This document shows positions 20,154 through 31,379 of a DNA stretch of 35,000 bases, piece by piece. The DNA is from Zygnema cylindricum. Taxonomy: Eukaryota > Streptophyta > Zygnematophyceae > Zygnematales > Zygnemataceae. The first letter of the stretch is position 1; each line of letters opens with the position of its first letter. The notes beneath the pieces were generated by a model. The model was given only the letters and a program-made list of their open reading frames with translations. It did no database searches and had not been told where the DNA came from. The position numbers were made by a program, and so were the translations under genes. The stretch covers positions 58,348-93,347 of the forward strand of contig JBBHKE010002584.1 in assembly GCA_037447655.1 (NCBI GenBank). Direction: 5' to 3'.

Positions 20154-23100
20154 ACGAGATTCTATGTACGTCGTACAATCCTATAGTACGCCAAAAATAT
20201 TTGTTTTAAGTGCTAGCGTCGAAAGTTTTCCACTTTGGCATTTAAGATAGGGTCATTTAAATAGCGAAAGTTTGCGTACCTTGCCAAATCGTGTAACAGG
20301 ACTAAATTCATTCTATAACAAATCTTTGGATTTTTGTCACGGTTGCGTACAAGGAAAAATGTCGTGTCACTCATTTCCCAATAGCACTACTGTCATTACT
20401 GAACCACTTGCACTTGTACACACGGACGTGTCTGGTCCCATGCGCACTCGTAGCTACAATGGATCCCTTTATTTTGTCAATTTCATTGACCACGCCACTC
20501 GTTTTTCACACGTGTATGTAATCTGTCATAAATCTGACGCTTTTGCCCGATTTCAGGAATTTAAGGCGTTCGCAGAAAATTTTCACAACAAATTAATCAA
20601 GGTCTTGCGCACTGACAACGATGGCGAATTTTTGTCCAACCAGTTTTCTAAATTTCTCATGCAACATGGAAACTCACGTCATTTAACGGCGCCTCGGACG
20701 CCACTACAAAACGGCATTGCAGAAAGGTACAATCGAACATTACATGACATGTCACGCTCTATGCTATACTTTGCAAATTTGCCTTATGAATTTTGGGCAG
20801 AGGCTGTCGTTTACGCAAATTATTTATGCAATCTTTGTCCCACTAACGCTTTACCAAAATCTACTTCAATGGAAGCATGGTCCTCTGCCAAACCAGATAT
20901 ACGCCACCTTAAAATCTTTGGTTGTGAAACGTGGTACAAAGACCTCCTCCAATCGGACGGCAAATTGGGCGCTCGCGCATTTCGTGGCATTTTCGTTGGG
21001 TACGCTCAAAATTTCAAAGCGTACCACATTTGGAGTCCTTCTAAGCATCGCGTCATCACCACCAGAGAAGTAACATTCAACGAAACGCCACTTCTCCAAA
21101 CCTTGTCTCGTATGCCCTTCCCTTCCCCTCTTCCCCTATAATCCGACTTTCCTTCCCTCACCCTCTATGACCCTCTTGCCCCAAACCTTCCCCTTCAATC
21201 TCTTCAGCCATCTGAATTCACCTACCTCACACCTTCCCACCCCTCTCCTCTTAATCCTCCCATATTTTTCCCCTCATCATCTTCAAGTCCACCTCCTCCT
21301 CCATCTTCTCCTACCCCCTTTGTTTTCCCAGCTGCTCCCATCACTCCTGCCAGCCACTCAGCTGCCCTTCCTCTTCATCCTGTCACAAATTTTGAAGATA
21401 ATTCCTCCTCTCCCTCTCTTTCCCAAGATGATCATCTTTTTGACAATCTTTCTCCCACAATTTTTTCCCACTCACCTTTTCATGGGCCTTTAGCTCCTCT
21501 TCAGCCTTCACTTCCCGAGCTTGAGCCTTCCTCTCTTCCTTACCCCTCTCTTTTACCTCGCCAAAACCCCACACGCTCTAGATTTCCCCCCTCTCGGCTT
21601 ATTACTTCCATAGGCCATGCCTCTCTAGCTTACCCTTACTCGGCTGGGGCTTCTGCCTCTCTTAGTTTAGCCCCTCTCTCTCAAAGCTGCCCTCAAACGT
21701 CTTGATGCCTCCCTTCGGAAAATTATTTTAGCCCCTCTCTCTCAAAGCTGCCCTCAAACGTCTTGATGCCTCCCTTCGGAAAATTGTCGCTGATGCTGAA
21801 TTCAATGCCTTACTTTCCAACAAAACATGGAATCTTGTTCCCCTTTCCCTGGAAGAAAGGCAATCAGTTCGAAATGGGTCTTCCGTGTAAAATAAAAAGC
21901 GGATGGATCCATGGACAAATACAAAGCTCGCTTGATGGCGAAGGGCTTTTCCCAAATCGAAAGTATAGATTTCACTAAAACCTTTGCTTTTGTTGCCCGG
22001 TTGACGTCTATCTGCTTTTTGCTTGCTTTTGCTGCTGAACATGATTTCGATGTTCATCAGATGGATGTTAAAAATGCCTTTTTAAATGGGATCTTATCTG
22101 AGGACATTTACATGTATCAGCTTGAAGGTTATATTTCCTCTGGATCTGAACATCTAGTTTGCCATCTCATTAAAACAATTTATGGATTAAAGCAATCCCC
22201 CCGAGTATAGAACCATACCATAGATGCCTTTATGCGGAAAGAAGGATTTACCCGAATTGATGCTGATTTTAGCATTTACTCTGGTGGCTCTGGCACCTGC
22301 TTGATCATTTTTGCCATATTTGTCAACGATCTCCTTCTTGCTGGTCCTTCCCTCTCTGAAATCTTCTCTGTCAAATCTCTTTTTCAGACCCATTTTGACA
22401 TTGCCGATCTAGGTGAGCTCACTTATTATTTGGGCATTCAAGTTTCTCGTAATCGCTCGGCTCGCACCCTCTCTCTCTCTAAAGAGACCTTTATCTCAGA
22501 TCTTTTGGAACGCTTTGGCATGGCAGAGTGCTCCTCCCTTTCCACTCCTTTAGATGCCAATGCCCCTCTCCTCCCTTCCACTAACTCCCTTCGCTCCCCC
22601 TCCCACCATGCCACTTACTGCTCGATGGTCGGGGCCCTTATGTTAGCCATGTAGGCCACCCGCCCTAACATTGCCACAGCTATCACTAAACTCAGTCAAT
22701 TCCTTCAATGTCCTTCTCTTGATCATCTTGCTGCGGCCAAACGTGTCTTTCGTTATCTACACGGCAGTAAAACTCTTTGTCTTACATATTCTTCCTCTGG
22801 CTCTAGTACTCTTAGGGGTTTTGTTGATTCAGATTGGGCACAAGATGAGCTTTCCCGTCGTTCCACCATTGGCTCGTGCTTCTTTTTGGGTAGTGGTCTT
22901 ATCTCTTGGTCATGCAGAAAGCAGCCTACCACTGCATGCTCCAACACTGAGGCAGAATATATGGCTGCTTGTCACGCCGCCAAGGAAGTTGTCTGGCTTC
23001 GGACTCTACTTTCCAATCTTGGATTTCCCCCTTCAGCCCCTACTCCTATCTTTTCCGATTCCCAGGGAGCTCTTGCTTTGATCCGCAATCCTGTTCACCA

Positions 23101-23290
23101 CAAGCGGACGAAACACATCGACATTCAGTATCATTACTCTCGGGAGCGAGTCGAAGATGGCACTCTCCAATTTCTTTATGTCAAATCCGCCGACCAAGTG
23201 GCCGATTATCTCACCAAGGCTCTTCATCGCCCTCACTTTGAGCAGCACCGCCTCTCCTCTGGCCTTCGCCTTCCTTTTGCTCCTAGCTAA
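20154..23290 (+). pseudogene. copia-D pol, segment after the copia-B insertion, broken
   Basis: GAG-pre-integrase WHLR-GH has TAG in place of the leucine codon; CHGC follows. The integrase catalytic triad is present: D (20425-20427), D (20614-20616), E (20722-20724), with 35 residues between the last two, the copia DD35E spacing. A stop near 21139 opens a proline/serine-rich linker. A 61-bp tandem duplication (21666-21787) shifts the frame by one. Reverse transcriptase then runs from about 21911 in one frame with stops at 22208-22210 and 22652-22654. Its YVDD motif reads FVND (22319-22330), losing a catalytic aspartate. RNase H (TEAEYMAACHA, FSDSQGALALI, RTKHIDI) is open to the stop at 23288-23290. 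Confidence 0.92.
21666..21785 (+). repeat. 61-bp tandem duplication in copia-D pol
   Basis: TTTAGCCCCTCTCTCTCAAAG onward to CCTTCGGAAAATT occurs at 21666-21724 and again at 21727-21785, a 61-base period. The two copies look identical. As 61 is not a multiple of three, it shifts the frame between integrase and reverse transcriptase. Confidence 0.95.
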
Positions 23291-23331
23291 ATTTCCTTTT
23301 TTTTTTCATCTCAATCTATTTTCTAGTTTTC

Positions 23332-23344
23332 GCTTGAGGGGGGG
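23332..23344 (+). other. copia-D polypurine tract
   Basis: CTTGAGGGGGGG directly precedes the TGTTAAGG start of the 3' LTR, the usual place for the plus-strand primer. Confidence 0.88.
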
Positions 23345-23821
23345 TGTTAAGGATCATTTAGCGTCAAGCACATCTGTACCTTGTCATTATATGTGTCGGT
23401 GGTCTTGTCCGTACTTTTTCTTACGTCGGTTGAGTCTTGCCGACCGTCTTATCTGGAAGACTTATTTTTGGTCCAGTCCGTACTTCTATACATCGGTCCA
23501 GTCTTTCGTACTTTTCATTACATACGTCGGTCTAGTCTTTTCTACGTACAAAGTCTTTTGACCGTCGGTCCAGTCCTTTGACCGTCGGTCTAGTCTTTCT
23601 TTTGTCTTTCATACATTTATTAGAATCTAGACTAGGATTCTTTTGTTAGAGCGTACCGTAGAACATTTAGACTCCACATTATTTAGCACTGTATATTTTG
23701 TATATAAGTGACTCTTCGCACTTAATGAAATCATCCCAAATGCAAATCAATTCCTCTCTCCAATGCATTGATCTTTCTCTTGTGTACAATTTCATGGCTT
23801 CCGCCAATCCACCTCCAATAG
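23345..23821 (+). repeat. copia-D 3' LTR
   Basis: 477 bp, homologous to 11843-12248, with about 70 extra bases made of TCGGTCYAGTCTTT-type repeats near 23480-23600. It retains the TATA box and the gag ATG (23794-23796) with the first codons. It is followed by GGGGA. Confidence 0.92.
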
Positions 23822-23826
23822 GGGGA

Positions 23827-24906
23827 CCGTAGGGGGAAGAGAGGAGGTAGGATAGGGACTTAGGGTCGAGGAGAAGTAGAGGTAAAAGTACAAACAATAC
23901 GACTTTTCTCACTTTTAAAATACTAGAACGTTGTTTGTTTTTTTGCCTTTTCTATTGAAATGATTATTTGAATGTTTTTAAGTTACTTTTTTGAAATGGT
24001 ATTTTTTTTTTTTGCAAGCCTTTAATCAAATTATATTATGGGCTTAAGAAAGCAGGCTTACATATTTTTACATTATGCAATAATAAATGAAAAATTGAAA
24101 AATTATTATATCCGATTTTAAATTAAAAAACTGCACTAAATCTTGCCGAAGTTGAATTCTTCTTGTGTGGTCGGAAACCTTTGTGCCTAAAAAACTACCT
24201 CAATATCTAAAAAATAGGAGTTTGAATGTTATCTTGCCCTCAATCCCTCTCGCTCTTCCTTTCCCTCTCATATTCCATATTCTAATAGTCGCCCCCCTTG
24301 ACGACTTATCCAGTTGTGAGTACAAAAGCGATCGAACGTGGTTCAAATGTTAATCCAAAAACACCGCATCCAATCTTTTTCATCGTCACTACTCTTTAAT
24401 ATTTTTTTTCTTTTGGAACGCAAATTCGATTCATACGTTTAAGTTTTGAATCGGTGCAAGCAAAACGATTTAAGGATTTGAAAGTTTTTCCGGTATTCGC
24501 AAAATAGTCCCTATTTATATTTTTGTAGTTATCCGTTTGTCTTTTGATGCAGGACTTAAAATTACAACCCTCTTGCTTTGTACCAACTAAATAAACGGAC
24601 TCCAAACATATCTGCAAAAAGGTTTGAAAAAAAAAAAAAAGGAGAGAGAGATGGGAGAAGGGAAGAGAGAGGAAGGGAGAGGTTTACTACCATTATATTA
24701 AAAAAAAAAATTAATCTGAAGTTCTTGAAAATTTTATTACTTTGAATTTCTTTTTTTAAAACGGGTTTAAATAAAAACCATTGAAAATATTTCGGCATCT
24801 ATTCTTGTATGTTTTCCGTAAATTTTGGAATTGTGAAAAGAAAAAGTAACAATAAAATAAGCATTTGAAGGTGGGATTTGTTTGGGCCTTTTTTTTGGCA
24901 TGTTAT
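23827..24906. repeat. Segmental repeat, right fragment of copy 1
   Basis: Matches 25690-26907, very closely from about 24360 on (for example TCCGGTATTCGCAAAATAG and CTTTTGATGCAGGAC). About 150 bases present in copy 2 (25730-25880) are missing here. No coding function is seen; short open frames in it are not supported. Confidence 0.9.
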
Positions 24907-24989
24907 CAAAAATTATAACGAGCAATTTTATGCAGGCATGGCGTATGTTTTGCACTAATATTCAAAAACAGTCCAAATTAGAGTAACTG

Positions 24990-25115
24990 ACATCAATAAA
25001 ACACTAACTATGTTAGCGTAAAGGAAGAAGTAGAATAATTAATTATATTTTAGGTTGGATGGTCAAAATTTAAAAGCGCCGGATGTGTTATCAAAAGTAA
25101 TAGCGATTCACGGTG
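24990..25115. mobile_element. TA-family MITE, right part
   Basis: Ends TAATAGCGATTCACGGTG at 25115, followed by TA. Inner words (ATTATATTTTAGG, GGTCAAAATTT) match 31380-31515. The left end is not resolved. Confidence 0.55.
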
Positions 25116-25125
25116 TACTATACTA

Positions 25126-25339
25126 CACAGCGAATCACTTATTGTGCTACTGTTTTTTAACCACTTGAAACATCTTTTCTCTGTGCACATTTATCGAATT
25201 GAAAATCTGACAGTTTCGATTCAAACGCAAGGTTATCAACTTCCGATTGGTGGTCACCAATCATAAAATGGATGTGTGTATTGAGAAAAGATGTTTTAAG
25301 TGGCTATCAAAATGTTAACACTAAAAGCGATACAAGGTG
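25126..25339. mobile_element. TA-family MITE, complete 214-bp copy
   Basis: The left end CACAGCGAATCACTTATTG follows TA (25124-25125). The right end AAAAGCGATACAAGGTG precedes TA (25340-25341). It is the unfilled homologue of 9985-10746 and a relative of 34768-34984. There is no coding capacity. The TA duplication suggests the Tc1/mariner (Stowaway-like) group. Confidence 0.8.
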
Positions 25340-25349
25340 TACAATCCCG

Positions 25350-26907
25350 GACGTGAGTAGGAACGCCACACAAAAGACAATACAATAAAAAACATGTACC
25401 CAAACAAAACATTGAGACCATATGAAATAATAAACATTAAGCACAAAACCTACCAAACATTTACGAACGCAGAAAAAGAAACATAAATACACAGTGAAAA
25501 CTGATTTTGAATCTAAAATCCAGATTGAACAAGAATCTCCAAAGGGGAGGGGCAGCGTAGGGGCAAGAGAGGAGGCAGGATAGGGGCTCAGGGGTGAGGA
25601 GAGGTAGAGGGAGAGGGAGAGAGGGAGAAAAGGGCAAAGGATAGGGAGAGGGAGAGGGAGAGAGAGAGGGAGGGAGGAGGGGCAGCGTAGGGGCAAGAGA
25701 GGAGGCGAGATAGGCTAGGCTGGGCAAAATACAGATTGAACTAGAGCCTGTAAACTGCCATCTGTAAAGCTTTCACATCGAATTCCAAACAAAGTGTATA
25801 CGTGAAACTAAAATTGCAAACTAGAAACTGAAAATTTCTACATCCAGTTTGAAATACATGGACAATTACCAACCATCACCATAAAAGTACCAACAATACG
25901 GCTTTTCTCACTTTTAAATATTAGAATGTTATTTGTTTTCTTGCCTTATCTATTAAAATGATTATATGAACTCTTTTTGGATGCTTTTTTAAAATGATTT
26001 TTTTTTTTTTTTACAAGTCTTTAATCAAATTATATTCCGGGCTTAAGAAAACAGGTTAACATGTTTTTACATTATGCAACACTACATGAAAATTTGAAAA
26101 ATTAATATATCCGATTGTTAATTAAAAACCGCACTAAATCTTGCAGAAATTGAATTCTCCATGTGTGGTCCGAAATCTTCATGTCTAAAAAACTAGCTCA
26201 ATATCTAAAAATTAGGAGTTTGAATCTTATCTCGCCCTCTCTCCCTCCCTCTCTTCCTTTCCGTCTCATATTCCATATTTCTAATAGTCGCCCCCCTTGA
26301 TGACTTATCCAGTTGTGAGTACAAAAGCGATCGAACGTGGTTCAAATGTTAATCCAAAAACATCGCATCCAATCTTTTTCATCGTCACTGCTCTTAATTA
26401 GGACATTTTTTTTCTTTTGGAACGCAAATTCGATTCATACGTTTAAGTTTTGAATCGGTGCAAGCAAAACGATTTAAGGATTTGAAAGTTTTTCCGGTAT
26501 TCGCAAAATAGTCCCTATTTATATTTTTGTAGTTATCCGTTTGTCTTTTGATGCAGGACTTAAAATTACAACCCTCTTGCTTTGTACCAACTAAATAAAC
26601 GGACTCCAAACATATCTGCAAAAAGGTTTGAAAAAAAAAAAAAAGGAGAGAGAGATGGAGAAGGGAAGAGAGAGGAAGAGAGAGGTTTACTACCATTATA
26701 TAAAAAAAAAAATTAATCTGAAGTTCTTGAAAATTTTATTACTTTGAATTTCTTTTTTTAAAACGGGTTTAAATAAAAACCATTGAAAATATTTCGGCAT
26801 CTATTCTTGTATGTTTTTCGTAAATTTTGGAATTGTGAAAAGAAAAAGTAACAATAAAATAAGCATCTGAAGGTGGGATTTGTTTGGGCCTTTTTTGGCA
26901 TGTTATG
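25350..26907. repeat. Segmental repeat, copy 2 (no copia insertion)
   Basis: Contiguous counterpart of 11515-11842 plus 23827-24906. It includes a purine-rich tract (25548-25700) and the nearly identical 26400-26900 part. With the MITE to its left and the shared TACAATCCCG after it, the duplicated block starts near 25157 (copy 1: 9985). Confidence 0.9.
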
Positions 26908-28242
26908 GAAGTTTTGTTTTGTTTGTGTTTAAATCGGCGAGTTTTGGACCTTCATTTGGAAAAGTGAAAAGTTGTAAGAAGTGAACCACCTTTTTTTTTT
27001 TTTGTTAGCTCGAAATTGGAGGCTATAAGTTTCATATTTTTTGCCTGAAATCTCAAACTTTTTACATTAAAAATAATAAAAATCCGGAAGAACACGAATC
27101 GAGTTGGTTCACTGACATATTTTTGTCCGTGATACTAATGTGAAAATAACCACCTGTGATATTATTTGATGGGGTACCTCTTGTTGTGATTGCATATATA
27201 TGGGTTCATGAAATATCTCTTTGTGTCTGTTAATATGCTAAGTAATACACATTTACAAGATAAAAGGGTTTATGAAAACCTTTTGTTGTACACTAATAGG
27301 CTAATTTTTTTCTTTTTTTTATGGTGTTGTGCTAACGCCCCTTGGTAAAATAATTTGGTTAATTTGATAATTATCATGAAATATCTTCTTTTGCATGTCA
27401 CTATGCTTATACCCATTTGAAAAAAAAAATGAATTTATGGGTAATTTACCTCTTGTTGTGGGGTTTGATCTCCGTCAAAATCGATACAAGTAAACAATTT
27501 TCCACAATACTCTCCAAGATTGAGGGAAAGGGAGAGGGGGAGAGAGAGAGGGAGAGGGAGAGGAAGAGGGAGAAGGAGAAGGAAAAGGAGAGGGCGAGGG
27601 AGAGGGGGAGAGAGAGAAAGAGGGAGAGGGATAAGGAGAAGGAAAGGGAGAGGGAGAGGGAAAGATAGGAACACAGAGAAGGAAAAAAAACAACAATTTG
27701 TGTTTTCAAACACAGTTAGAGATAGGAAAAGAGAGGGAAAATGAAACTTAAAAAGACACAGAGAGAAAAATGTAGAGAAGGATAACAATTATCTTACTTT
27801 TTGTATGTAATCTTGAAAAATCTTTCAGCGATTTTTGAATTGGCTGTGATCGAAAATGCTCATCCCTTGGCTTGAAAGTATTTAATCATCCCAAAGATTA
27901 CTTTTGTACAAATAATCTTGATCAAGACATTTGCATTTTGATATTTATTTGGCCTAAAATGAACATACAAAAAGGGAGAAGCAAAAATGGCCATAATTTT
28001 GTTTTTGGGCACGATAGACAACAGAATTGAGCGAAAACATTGAGAAATGAGAAAGAAGGAAGAAATGAAATGGCGCTGAAATGAAATGGCGCGTGTAAAG
28101 CATGCAAGTGAAACAGTTGTGAAAAAAACGCACGTATGATTTGTGAATTTACGAAATAATTTGGTTGTAATCTGTCACGTGCCAAACAAGTTGTCCTACA
28201 TTATCTACATCGTTTTACAGCCATAATGATAACGTGGACTAA
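26908..28242. repeat. AT-rich spacer with GA-rich tract (27520-27670)
   Basis: Apart from the purine tract GGGAGAGGGGGAGAGAGAG and variants at 27520-27670, I see nothing recognisable. Long open frames over the tract on both strands (Arg/Glu-rich or Ser/Leu/Pro-rich) are compositional. Confidence 0.7.
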
Positions 28243-29171
28243 GGGTGTGTGCCCATGTGTTCAAGTAAGGTTTTTTTTCCGTAGCTTTCACAAAAAACGG
28301 GACTCGCAACGAGAAAATATTAGGCCGTACAAAAAATGGGCAAAAACAATTTTACATTTTGCGTCATCTTGGAACTTAGAAGGTACGACACTTGGCGTTA
28401 TTAACATGGTGACCCACTTCCACGTCACGGCAACACATCTTCACACTTTGACTGGGATCAAATCGCGACCTGAAGTTTATCAAAATAATACCCTATTGAC
28501 GAATAAAAAACCGCGATTGCACGCCTCAAACGTTTTCAAAAAATTTGAACGACGGAGAGTACACTTTTTTTTCCTCTGCTCGTCACGCGCATGTACGGAA
28601 AAAATATTGTTGGGGTCTCGGAACTCCACTTTCATTCATGGGTCCTTTGCAAAAGTTTACGTCGTCCTCGTCTTTCCCCTCTTTCTCACTCGACCGCTCC
28701 TCTTTCTCTCTTATTTACACAAGATGCAGCAATAATAGTATCAAATGAAATATATATTTTTTTCTTTTTTTTTAATATTTTTGGTTTGAGTTTGATGGCA
28801 TATCGAATGATATTAGATAAGAAAACAAAATCGGGAAGCCATGGCGGAAAATCTACGTACTGATGACGTCACATGGGAGCACAACTTCGCTATGTCACAA
28901 AACCCTAAACATCTGCAACGTCACAAAAACCTCGACGTCTAAAACCATCGCCATTTTTGCAGACGTCACCAATTTTAGGAAATTTCGTAGACGTCTACAT
29001 TTCATTTCGTAGACTGTCGCACATTTTGTAGACGTCTACAACTGTTACATATTTGAAATAATGAAGGCGCTAATAATGATTGACATAGGAACACTTTGAA
29101 AAGTACAAAGTAAAATCTGAGCTAAAATCCAAAGTAACATTTCAAAGTTTCGGTTACATGGGCACACACCC
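28243..29171. mobile_element. Tourist-like (PIF/Harbinger type) non-autonomous element
   Basis: 929 bp with inverted ends GGGTGTGTGCCCATGT and ACATGGGCACACACCC, flanked by TAA on both sides (28240-28242, 29172-29174). A 3-bp TWA duplication with G-rich ends is the mark of PIF/Harbinger and Tourist MITEs. There is no recognisable transposase. The right half carries a cluster of GACGTC palindromes. A second, partial copy starts at 33530. Confidence 0.8.
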
Positions 29172-29559
29172 TAAAAGTGGGCCACGTAAACTGAGAAACC
29201 AAACAATAATATGATGCGAATTATTAGTCCATTAAATTTCAGGCACATTGTTGACCCAGTTAGAGTTAACATAAACGCTACAGTAATATCTGTTATTTTT
29301 GGAAGTGCTGATACTGAAGGCAATCATTTTGGAGCTAAGACACATATTAACGTTAATTAAAAACATTTAACGCGACGTAATTAAAGTTAAATGAAATTAT
29401 TAGTGCAAATTTTATGAGAAGCGACAAACAGGCGATGTCATTTTTGGACGTAACAGTGTAGCATAGCTAGTTTCAAATTTGTACTTATAGATAACATAAT
29501 TGATCAAACGTTACACGATTGCTAGGCTCGCGCTAACATGTGACTGCGTGAAAAGTATC

Positions 29560-29796
29560 TGGCACATGCGGATGTCAGAAATACGCAACGGCGTACGATT
29601 TTAGTGGTTTTGTACGTGCACGTATTTTAGTGTGAAGATATTATCCGCCGACAATTATTACAAAGAAAATTACAAATTAGAGTTAATGATAAATTAGAAT
29701 TAACTATATAAAAAAAATAAAATTCCCAAATAGCGTTAATAACGCTCCTTTTTTTTTGCACTATTTGTTTCATTACACTAATACCGATTCACGATG
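29560..29796. mobile_element. TA-family MITE (long subtype), right part
   Basis: Ends AATACCGATTCACGATG at 29796 then TA. GGATGTCAGAAATACGCAACG and GGCGTACGATTTTAGTGG, plus GTTTCATTACACTAATA, match the reverse of 32384-32640. The left end is too diverged to place; it may lie as far left as 29210. Confidence 0.6.
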
Positions 29797-29806
29797 TACT
29801 GTAGTA

Positions 29807-30004
29807 CACCTTGAATCGTTATTAGCCTTATGTACTCTATATCGGTGCCCCAAAATTTTGACATTGATACCTTAAGTAGAGTAAATTATACTATTTAAGG
29901 ACGTGGACCATAATCGACCACGTCTCCGACACTAAATTAGTATCAATGACACTAATTAATTTTTGACACTAATAATTTCTTTAGTCTAATAACGATTCAT
30001 GGTG
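29807..30004. mobile_element. TA-family MITE, complete 198-bp copy
   Basis: CACCTTGAATCGTTATTAG at the left and CTAATAACGATTCATGGTG at the right, with TA on both sides (29805-29806, 30005-30006). It is separated by only 10 bases from the right end of another family member at 29796, whose body (about 29560-29796) matches the inside of 32384-32872 in reverse. Confidence 0.8.
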
Positions 30005-30021
30005 TAGTAAACACTAAATAG

Positions 30022-30495
30022 TAGTGTTGTGTATCAGCAAGAAATCTATCGCGATAACCCCGATACCGATAGTTATCGGTTATCGAACGGTCAGGGGTCC
30101 CAATATATCGCCCTGAGACCAACAAATTCCTTATCGGCGATAAGTGGAAAATATATAGTACGTTATGTAATAGTACTTTATAATATACTGTATTACATTC
30201 TTTACTGTATATTGGTTGCATGTCACATGTAACAAACTGTTATGTAATCTGTGTAACGTCATAACGGCGGTTCATTACGACAAAATAAACTATACACTCG
30301 TACGGTACGAAATAAACCGTACAATTATCGCTGATAGTTATCGGTACCGGTGTTATCGTGATAATAGACCGATATTATCAGTCTTTTATTAGCGATAACA
30401 CTACTTTCGATGTATCGTGCCAGTGTATTGATTATCGGCAAGCCAAAAAAGGTAAATATCGATTATCGGCAAAACCCTACCGATACACAACACTT
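30022..30495. mobile_element. hAT-like MITE with 8-bp target duplication
   Basis: The ends AGTGTTGTGTATC and GATACACAACACT are perfect 13-base inverted repeats. The flanks CTAAATAG (30014-30021) and CTAAACAG (30496-30503) are an 8-bp duplication with one mismatch. An 8-bp duplication with TAGTGTTG-like ends is typical of hAT elements. The interior is full of TTATCGG/CCGATAA words in both orientations and has no coding sequence. It sits 17 bases from the end of a TA-family MITE. A partial inverted copy is at 34400-34576. Confidence 0.82.
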
Positions 30496-30837
30496 CTAAA
30501 CAGGCAAGAAAATTGCGTCGTGACGTCGTCTTTTCCTGTAATAACATAAAAGTCAAAGGGATATACTATCAATTAGCGTAAAATGTCTCCTTTCTAACGT
30601 CTAAAACATGTATTGCGTTCACATGGTCGACGCTTAAACATGTGCTAACAGCCTCGCTCGATTTAATTTTGTCGGTCATCTTTGAGTGCACTTACACGTG
30701 TCAACGGAGTTACTTTAAACTATGTTTTGTCCTTTAGTACTTAATTGAGTACATGTATAGTACGGATTGACAAGTTATGTTCATCACACTATTTAGAGTC
30801 ATTTAAAACTAGAGTTGTTAAAGCTAATTAAACAGTA

Positions 30838-31367
30838 CACCGCAAATCATTATTAGTGTCAAAGTCACTAGTTTGGGTTCTTAAAATTTCGATTTTTTTC
30901 CTCAAATAGGATACATGATTTTAATTTTTCCTTGACGTTAGTTAAGGTACCGTACAAAATAGCGTAAAGAACGACAGTACAATAATATCTAAATAGTGTG
31001 GTGTAGACGTTAGACCGTACATAAATGTACCTTTCAAGTGAAAAATTTACAAAAAATGAATTAAATCAGACGGGAACGCATAGGAGCGTGCGCTCAAAAA
31101 ACGGGATTAATCTGACACGTAAATTAGTCTGACGTGTACGGATATTTAAATTTCACGACGGCGTACGATTTCTAATATTTTGTACGAATACATATATTAA
31201 TGTATATAATTGTACGGTGAATATTCCATTTTCGCTGTTCCCAAATTAGCATAATGCCGAAATTAGAACACACCTTTAAAAAAAAAATCAAATTCTTAAT
31301 TAGCATCAATTATGGTAAATTTTCTTCAACACTATTTAAAATTTGATACTAATAACGATTCGCGGTG
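30838..31367. mobile_element. TA-family MITE, 530-bp copy
   Basis: Left CACCGCAAATCATTATTAG after TA (30836-30837); right CTAATAACGATTCGCGGTG, then CA where TA is expected. The interior shares TAGTGTGGTGTA, GGCGTACGATTT and TTTTGTACGAATACA with other long-subtype copies. Confidence 0.75.
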
Positions 31368-31379
31368 CACCTATACTAA

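Larger units (their letters stand above)
11843..23821 (+). mobile_element. copia-D: Ty1/copia retrotransposon, split by copia-B
   Basis: Plus-strand element with LTRs at 11843-12248 and 23345-23821, a half-tRNA primer site, a polypurine tract and copia gene order. Without copia-B and its duplicated ATAGC it is about 5.5 kb, a normal copia size. The flanks are GGGGC (11838-11842) and GGGGA (23822-23826), a 5-bp duplication with one mismatch. The unfilled duplicate near 25670-25690 reads across the site (GGAGGGGCAGCGTAGG). The proteins differ greatly from copia-A/B, so this is a separate lineage. It carries several stops, frameshifts and a mutated reverse transcriptase motif, so it is inactive. 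Confidence 0.95.

Noticed and set aside
27417-27788. Arg/Glu-rich and Ser/Leu/Pro-rich open frames on both strands
   Set aside because: Translations of a GA-rich tract. The same applies to frames at 11619-11855 and 25307-25727.
28226-28735. 169-codon plus-strand open frame
   Set aside because: Starts outside the Tourist-like element and runs into it; no transposase or other motif, so probably chance.
29209-29230. Left end of the long TA-family MITE that ends at 29796
   Set aside because: TGATGCGAATTATTAG is only a weak match to the terminal repeat; the boundary was left open.
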